DNA of 64,000 bases. Source: Pacificoceanicola onchidii (GTDB taxonomy: Bacteria > Pseudomonadota > Alphaproteobacteria > Rhodobacterales > Rhodobacteraceae). This document shows positions 61,163-64,000 of the stretch, one piece after another (position 1 is the first letter of the stretch; every line of letters begins with the position of its first letter). Made by a program: the position numbers and the translations under genes. The notes below the pieces were generated by a model. It saw only the letters and a list, made by a program, of their open reading frames with translations. It did not search any database and was not told the DNA's origin. The DNA lies in assembly GCF_004804335.1 (NCBI RefSeq), contig NZ_SRXY01000011.1:1-64000 (forward strand). The letters are read 5' to 3'.

Positions 61163-61260
61163 CGCCGCCACCCCTTCAGTCAAGGAAGACCACAGCAACG
61201 TCGTTGTCTGTGAACAGAGAAGTTGTGCCCCAAGCAGGGCGATTTAGGGAGGACCTTACT

Positions 61261-62337
61261 ATGACAAAAGTAACTCGACGCGGCTTTGCGGCAGGGCTGG
61301 GTTTGGCGGGCGCAAGCGCGCTGGCCGCACCGGCCATTGCTCAGGGAAAGAAAGAGCTTCGGATGCTCATGGCCTGGCCGAAGAACTTTCCGGGCCTCGG
61401 CACCAGCGCAGACCGCTTCGCACAACGTGTGAACACGCTGTCGGACGGCAGCATCTCGGTGAAAGTGTTTGGGGCCGGTGAGATCGTCTCGCCGTTCGAA
61501 GTGCTGGACGCCGTGGCGTCCGGTGCAGGCGATATCACACACGATACGTCCTACTACTGGCTCGGCAAGGATCCGGCCTTTGTCTATTTTGCCGTTGTGC
61601 CGTTCGGTCTCACAGCGGATGAGCACATGACCTGGCTCAAGTTTGGCGGCGGTCAGGAACTTTGGGACAAGCTGGGCGCGCAACACGGTGTCAAACCGCT
61701 GGCGGTCCTGAACACCGGCGCGCAGATGGGCGGTTGGTTCAAAGAAGAAATCAACTCGGCGGATGATCTTCAGGGCAAGAAAGTCCGCTATCCGGGCATC
61801 GGCGGCCAGATGCTGTCCGAGCTCGGCGCCATTCCGACAAACATTCCGGGTGGCGAGCTTTTCACGGCGCTTCAGTCCGGCACGATCGACGGTTTGGAAT
61901 GGGTCGCTCCCTGGAATGATCTGGCGTTCGGCTTCCATCGTGTGGCCAAGCATTATTACTATCCCGGCTTCCACGAGATGGGTCACTCGCTGTCCTCCTA
62001 CATCAACCTCGATGTGTGGAATGACATGAGCGAACTCGAGCAGGCGATCATCCAGAACGCGGCGGACGCGGAGTATTCGGTTGGATTGGCTGAGTTCAAT
62101 GCGCGCAACAATGCAGCGCTGAGCCAGCTCGTGAACGAGCACGGCGTCGAGTTGCACCAGTGGCCGGAAGACATCGTGTCGAAGATGCAGGAAATCCTGC
62201 CGCGCGTGATGGCGGATCATGCCGCCAAGAGCGAGATGGCCACGGAAGTTGCCGCCAGCTGGACAGAGTTCCGCGATCAGCAACGCGCCTGGGGCAATGT
62301 GACCGACTACATCAATGCTGGTCTGAAAAAAGGGTAA
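61261..62337 (+). CDS. TRAP solute-binding protein, TakP-like, Tat-exported
   Basis: This 358-aa DctP-type binding protein is of the TakP group, which binds 2-oxo acids such as pyruvate. A twin-arginine signal (Arg6-Arg7 in TRRGF, cleavage after IAQ) precedes KELRMLMAWPKNFPGLG. Further marks are GWFKEEINSADDLQGKKVRYPGIGG and LFTALQSGTIDGLEWVAPWND. ATG 61261 has GGGAGGA upstream; the longer frame is not needed. The adjacent pyruvate dehydrogenase operon fits pyruvate or another keto acid as ligand, though this is inference. Confidence 0.92.
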   Translation: MTKVTRRGFAAGLGLAGASALAAPAIAQGKKELRMLMAWPKNFPGLGTSADRFAQRVNTLSDGSISVKVFGAGEIVSPFEVLDAVASGAGDITHDTSYYWLGKDPAFVYFAVVPFGLTADEHMTWLKFGGGQELWDKLGAQHGVKPLAVLNTGAQMGGWFKEEINSADDLQGKKVRYPGIGGQMLSELGAIPTNIPGGELFTALQSGTIDGLEWVAPWNDLAFGFHRVAKHYYYPGFHEMGHSLSSYINLDVWNDMSELEQAIIQNAADAEYSVGLAEFNARNNAALSQLVNEHGVELHQWPEDIVSKMQEILPRVMADHAAKSEMATEVAASWTEFRDQQRAWGNVTDYINAGLKKG

Positions 62338-62343
62338 CGCGCC

Positions 62344-63138
62344 ATGACTGAGCCGTTGATCATGGGCCAGGTTGGTCTGAGCTTTCATACAGCGGCTGCG
62401 GCCGTACTCGCCGAGGTCCTCGAGGACCTCGGCCACACTATCGAAATTCGCGAAGCACCCCATGAGGAGATGTTCGCGATGCTGGGTCGGGGCGAGGTCG
62501 ATCTCGTCTGTTCGGCCTGGCTGCCCGCATCTCACGGAGGCTACATCGCACCGTTCGAGGATGAGATCGAGAAGCTGGCGGTGATCTATACGCCCTACTG
62601 CATCTGGGGTATTTCTGCGGATGCGCCCGATGACATCCAGTCTGTCGAAGATCTCGCCAAGCCCGATGTCGCGGCCAAGTTGCGCAAGCTGATTCAGGGG
62701 ATCACGCCGGGGGCCGGCATCAGCCGGTTCTCTCGTCAGATGATCGTCGATTATCAACTGGAGCAACACGGTTTCCACTTTCAGAACGGGACCGTGGACG
62801 ATTGCTGCGGCGCTTATCTGGATGCGACAGCCGCAGGCGATCTTGCGATTGTGCCGCTTTGGCATCCGCAATGGCTGCACACCGAAGCAAAGCTGCGCGA
62901 GTTGAAAGACCCCAAAGGCCTGCTTGGCGGTCAGGACGATGCCACCATGGTTCTGCGCAAGGATGCGGCCCACAAAGTGTCCGCTCAAGGCATCCAGTTT
63001 CTGCGAAAAGTGTCCCTCGAGAATGCCGTGGTTTCGGAACTTGACCAGGCGATCTGCAGAGAAGGTCTGACCGCTCGCGAGGCCGCCAAACGTTGGATCG
63101 GTGAGAACCGATCGACCGTTGACGGATGGATGGAGTAA
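62344..63138 (+). CDS. OpuAC/glycine-betaine-type binding protein without signal peptide
   Basis: This 264-aa protein matches the substrate-binding domain of betaine ABC importers (OpuAC/ProX type): GQVGLSFHTAAAAVLAEVLEDLG, VDLVCSAWLPASHGGY, and AIVPLWHPQW. It starts directly with that fold and has no signal peptide, so it should be cytoplasmic. It lies six bases after the TRAP binding-protein gene and five bases before dctQ, with no ABC ATPase or permease. It may sense a betaine-like ligand in the cytosol or be an enzyme-like relative. This is unusual for a TRAP operon. Confidence 0.85.
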   Translation: MTEPLIMGQVGLSFHTAAAAVLAEVLEDLGHTIEIREAPHEEMFAMLGRGEVDLVCSAWLPASHGGYIAPFEDEIEKLAVIYTPYCIWGISADAPDDIQSVEDLAKPDVAAKLRKLIQGITPGAGISRFSRQMIVDYQLEQHGFHFQNGTVDDCCGAYLDATAAGDLAIVPLWHPQWLHTEAKLRELKDPKGLLGGQDDATMVLRKDAAHKVSAQGIQFLRKVSLENAVVSELDQAICREGLTAREAAKRWIGENRSTVDGWME

Positions 63139-63143
63139 AGCAG

Positions 63144-63656
63144 ATGGCTGAATCCTTGGACCATTTGTCCGGTGACACAATCGTCGATAAGATCGTCGGG
63201 GCCGTTGGCGTCTTTGCGCGCTGGCTTTGCCTTTTGCTCGTTCTTCTTCAATTCAGCGTCGTTGTCGCGCGGTATCTTTTTGAAACAGGGTCCGTGATGG
63301 CACAGGAATCTATCCTGTTCACCTTCGGGTCCATGTTCATGCTCGCGCTGGCGGATGCCTTGAAAAACGGGCGGCACGTCCGGGTCGACATGATCTTCCA
63401 TGGCCTTTCGTCACGGGCACAACGCCGTGTTGATGCGATCGGGATCGTCGTGTTTCTGCTGCCACTTTGCGTCTACATGCTCCTCTTGTCCTGGCCGTAT
63501 GTAAGCAGTTCCTGGGCTGCGCTGGAGGGATCGCGGGAAGCGGGCGGTCTTCCGGGTGTTTTTCTGCTGAAGACAGTGATCCTGATAGCCCTCGTTCTCG
63601 TGATCGCCCAATCGCTCGTCATCTTGAACCGCTGCATCCAGCGCTGGAGTGAATGA
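63144..63656 (+). CDS. dctQ: TRAP transporter 3 small permease DctQ
   Basis: This 170-aa four-helix DctQ-type subunit includes [21 protein letters not shown], the family's conserved cytoplasmic loop. I prefer ATG 63144, preceded by GGAG and after the OpuAC stop; ATG 63126 would overlap that gene. The large permease begins two bases after the stop. It is unlike TRAP 1 and 2 DctQ, so this is a separate transporter lineage. Confidence 0.9.
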   Translation: MAESLDHLSGDTIVDKIVGAVGVFARWLCLLLVLLQFSVVVARYLFETGSVMAQESILFTFGSMFMLALADALKNGRHVRVDMIFHGLSSRAQRRVDAIGIVVFLLPLCVYMLLLSWPYVSSSWAALEGSREAGGLPGVFLLKTVILIALVLVIAQSLVILNRCIQRWSE

Positions 63657-63658
63657 TC

Positions 63659-64000
63659 ATGGATCTCGCAAACTTTTTCCTCACGGCTTTTGTCGTGGCT
63701 CTGTTGCTGTGCCTGATGTCCGGCTTTCCGGTTGCCTTTGTGCTGGGCGGCGTCTCATTGATCATGGCGGGTCTGGGCGCGCTTTTTGGTGTCTTTGACA
63801 CGTCCTTTCTGATCGCCATGCCGCAACGCACCTTTGCTGCAATGAACAACGACATCCTGCTGGCTGTTCCGCTTTTTGTCTTCATGGGGGCCATGTTGGA
63901 ACGCTCCGGCATCGCTACGGAGCTGCTGGATGGCATTGGTCGACTGTTCGGCAAAAGGCGGGGCGGCTTGGGCTATGCGGTCACTTTGGTTGGTGCTCTG
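63659..64000 (+). CDS. dctM: TRAP transporter 3 large permease DctM (partial)
   Basis: The first 114 codons of a DctM permease run off the window end. Starting ATG 63659, it reads [19 protein letters not shown], then [14 protein letters not shown], and [20 protein letters not shown] near residues 74-93, all typical of DctM/TakM N-termini. It completes the TakP-like TRAP set. The rest cannot be seen. Confidence 0.93.
   Translation, partial: MDLANFFLTAFVVALLLCLMSGFPVAFVLGGVSLIMAGLGALFGVFDTSFLIAMPQRTFAAMNNDILLAVPLFVFMGAMLERSGIATELLDGIGRLFGKRRGGLGYAVTLVGAL

Overview
The window reads as a chromosomal catabolic region of a marine alphaproteobacterium of the Rhodobacteraceae (Roseobacter group). 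This is inferred from the high GC content, the density of TRAP and TTT solute transporters, class III polyhydroxyalkanoate (PHA) synthase genes, BCCT uptake and the gene styles seen. No rRNA, tRNA, CRISPR array, insertion sequence or phage gene was recognised. No database search was possible, so family names rest on motifs, length and gene order.

Region 1 (1-11.1 kb). A fused TRAP permease and a 3-hydroxybutyrate dehydrogenase-like SDR face a leftward iclR-aminotransferase-metallohydrolase operon. A perfect 17-bp palindrome lies between that iclR and a rightward TTT transporter set (tctB, tctA, aldehyde dehydrogenase, Tm-1-like protein). The solute-binding gene tctC is missing; a 54-codon ORF with a good ribosome binding site sits in its place.

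Region 2 (11.1-19.1 kb). A near-complete homoprotocatechuate (3,4-dihydroxyphenylacetate) meta-cleavage operon, hpaE-hpaD-VOC dioxygenase-gabD-FAH-hpaH-hpaI, is divergent from a MarR/HpaR-type repressor. It encodes two structurally unrelated ring-cleavage dioxygenases side by side.

Region 3 (19.1-29.1 kb). A leftward operon holds an ABM monooxygenase, TRAP transporter 1, a secreted beta-propeller and a universal stress protein. Rightward genes are a nitrilase-family amidase, a second ABM protein, a thioesterase and a BCCT transporter.

Region 4 (29.3-40.3 kb). A leftward operon runs OYE reductase, aldehyde dehydrogenase (frameshifted), ThDP enzyme (early in-frame TAA), Fe-alcohol dehydrogenase, phaE, phaC, CoA-transferase and alpha/beta hydrolase. 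Two adjacent genes of it look broken.

Region 5 (41.1-53.9 kb). This holds an AraC regulator, two tandem secreted yellow/MRJP-type propellers, a cupin, an IclR regulator, TRAP transporter 2 (a close paralogue of TRAP 1), a second OYE, a RidA, a third ABM, an LLM oxidoreductase behind a structured leader, and an Lrp-type regulator.

Region 6 (54.2-64 kb). A complete pyruvate dehydrogenase operon (homodimeric aceE, aceF, lipoyl-domain lpdA) is followed by a second RidA-cupin pair and a TakP-like TRAP system. A signal-less OpuAC-type binding protein is inserted in that TRAP operon, which runs off the window.

The genes from about 20 to 62 kb reuse the same small set of families: ABM x3, RidA x2, matching cupins x2, OYE x2, extracellular propellers x3 and paralogous TRAP systems x2. 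They also share short palindromic motifs. I read this as one coordinated, possibly undescribed catabolic system that ends in pyruvate, acetyl-CoA and PHA. Its substrate cannot be named from the sequence.
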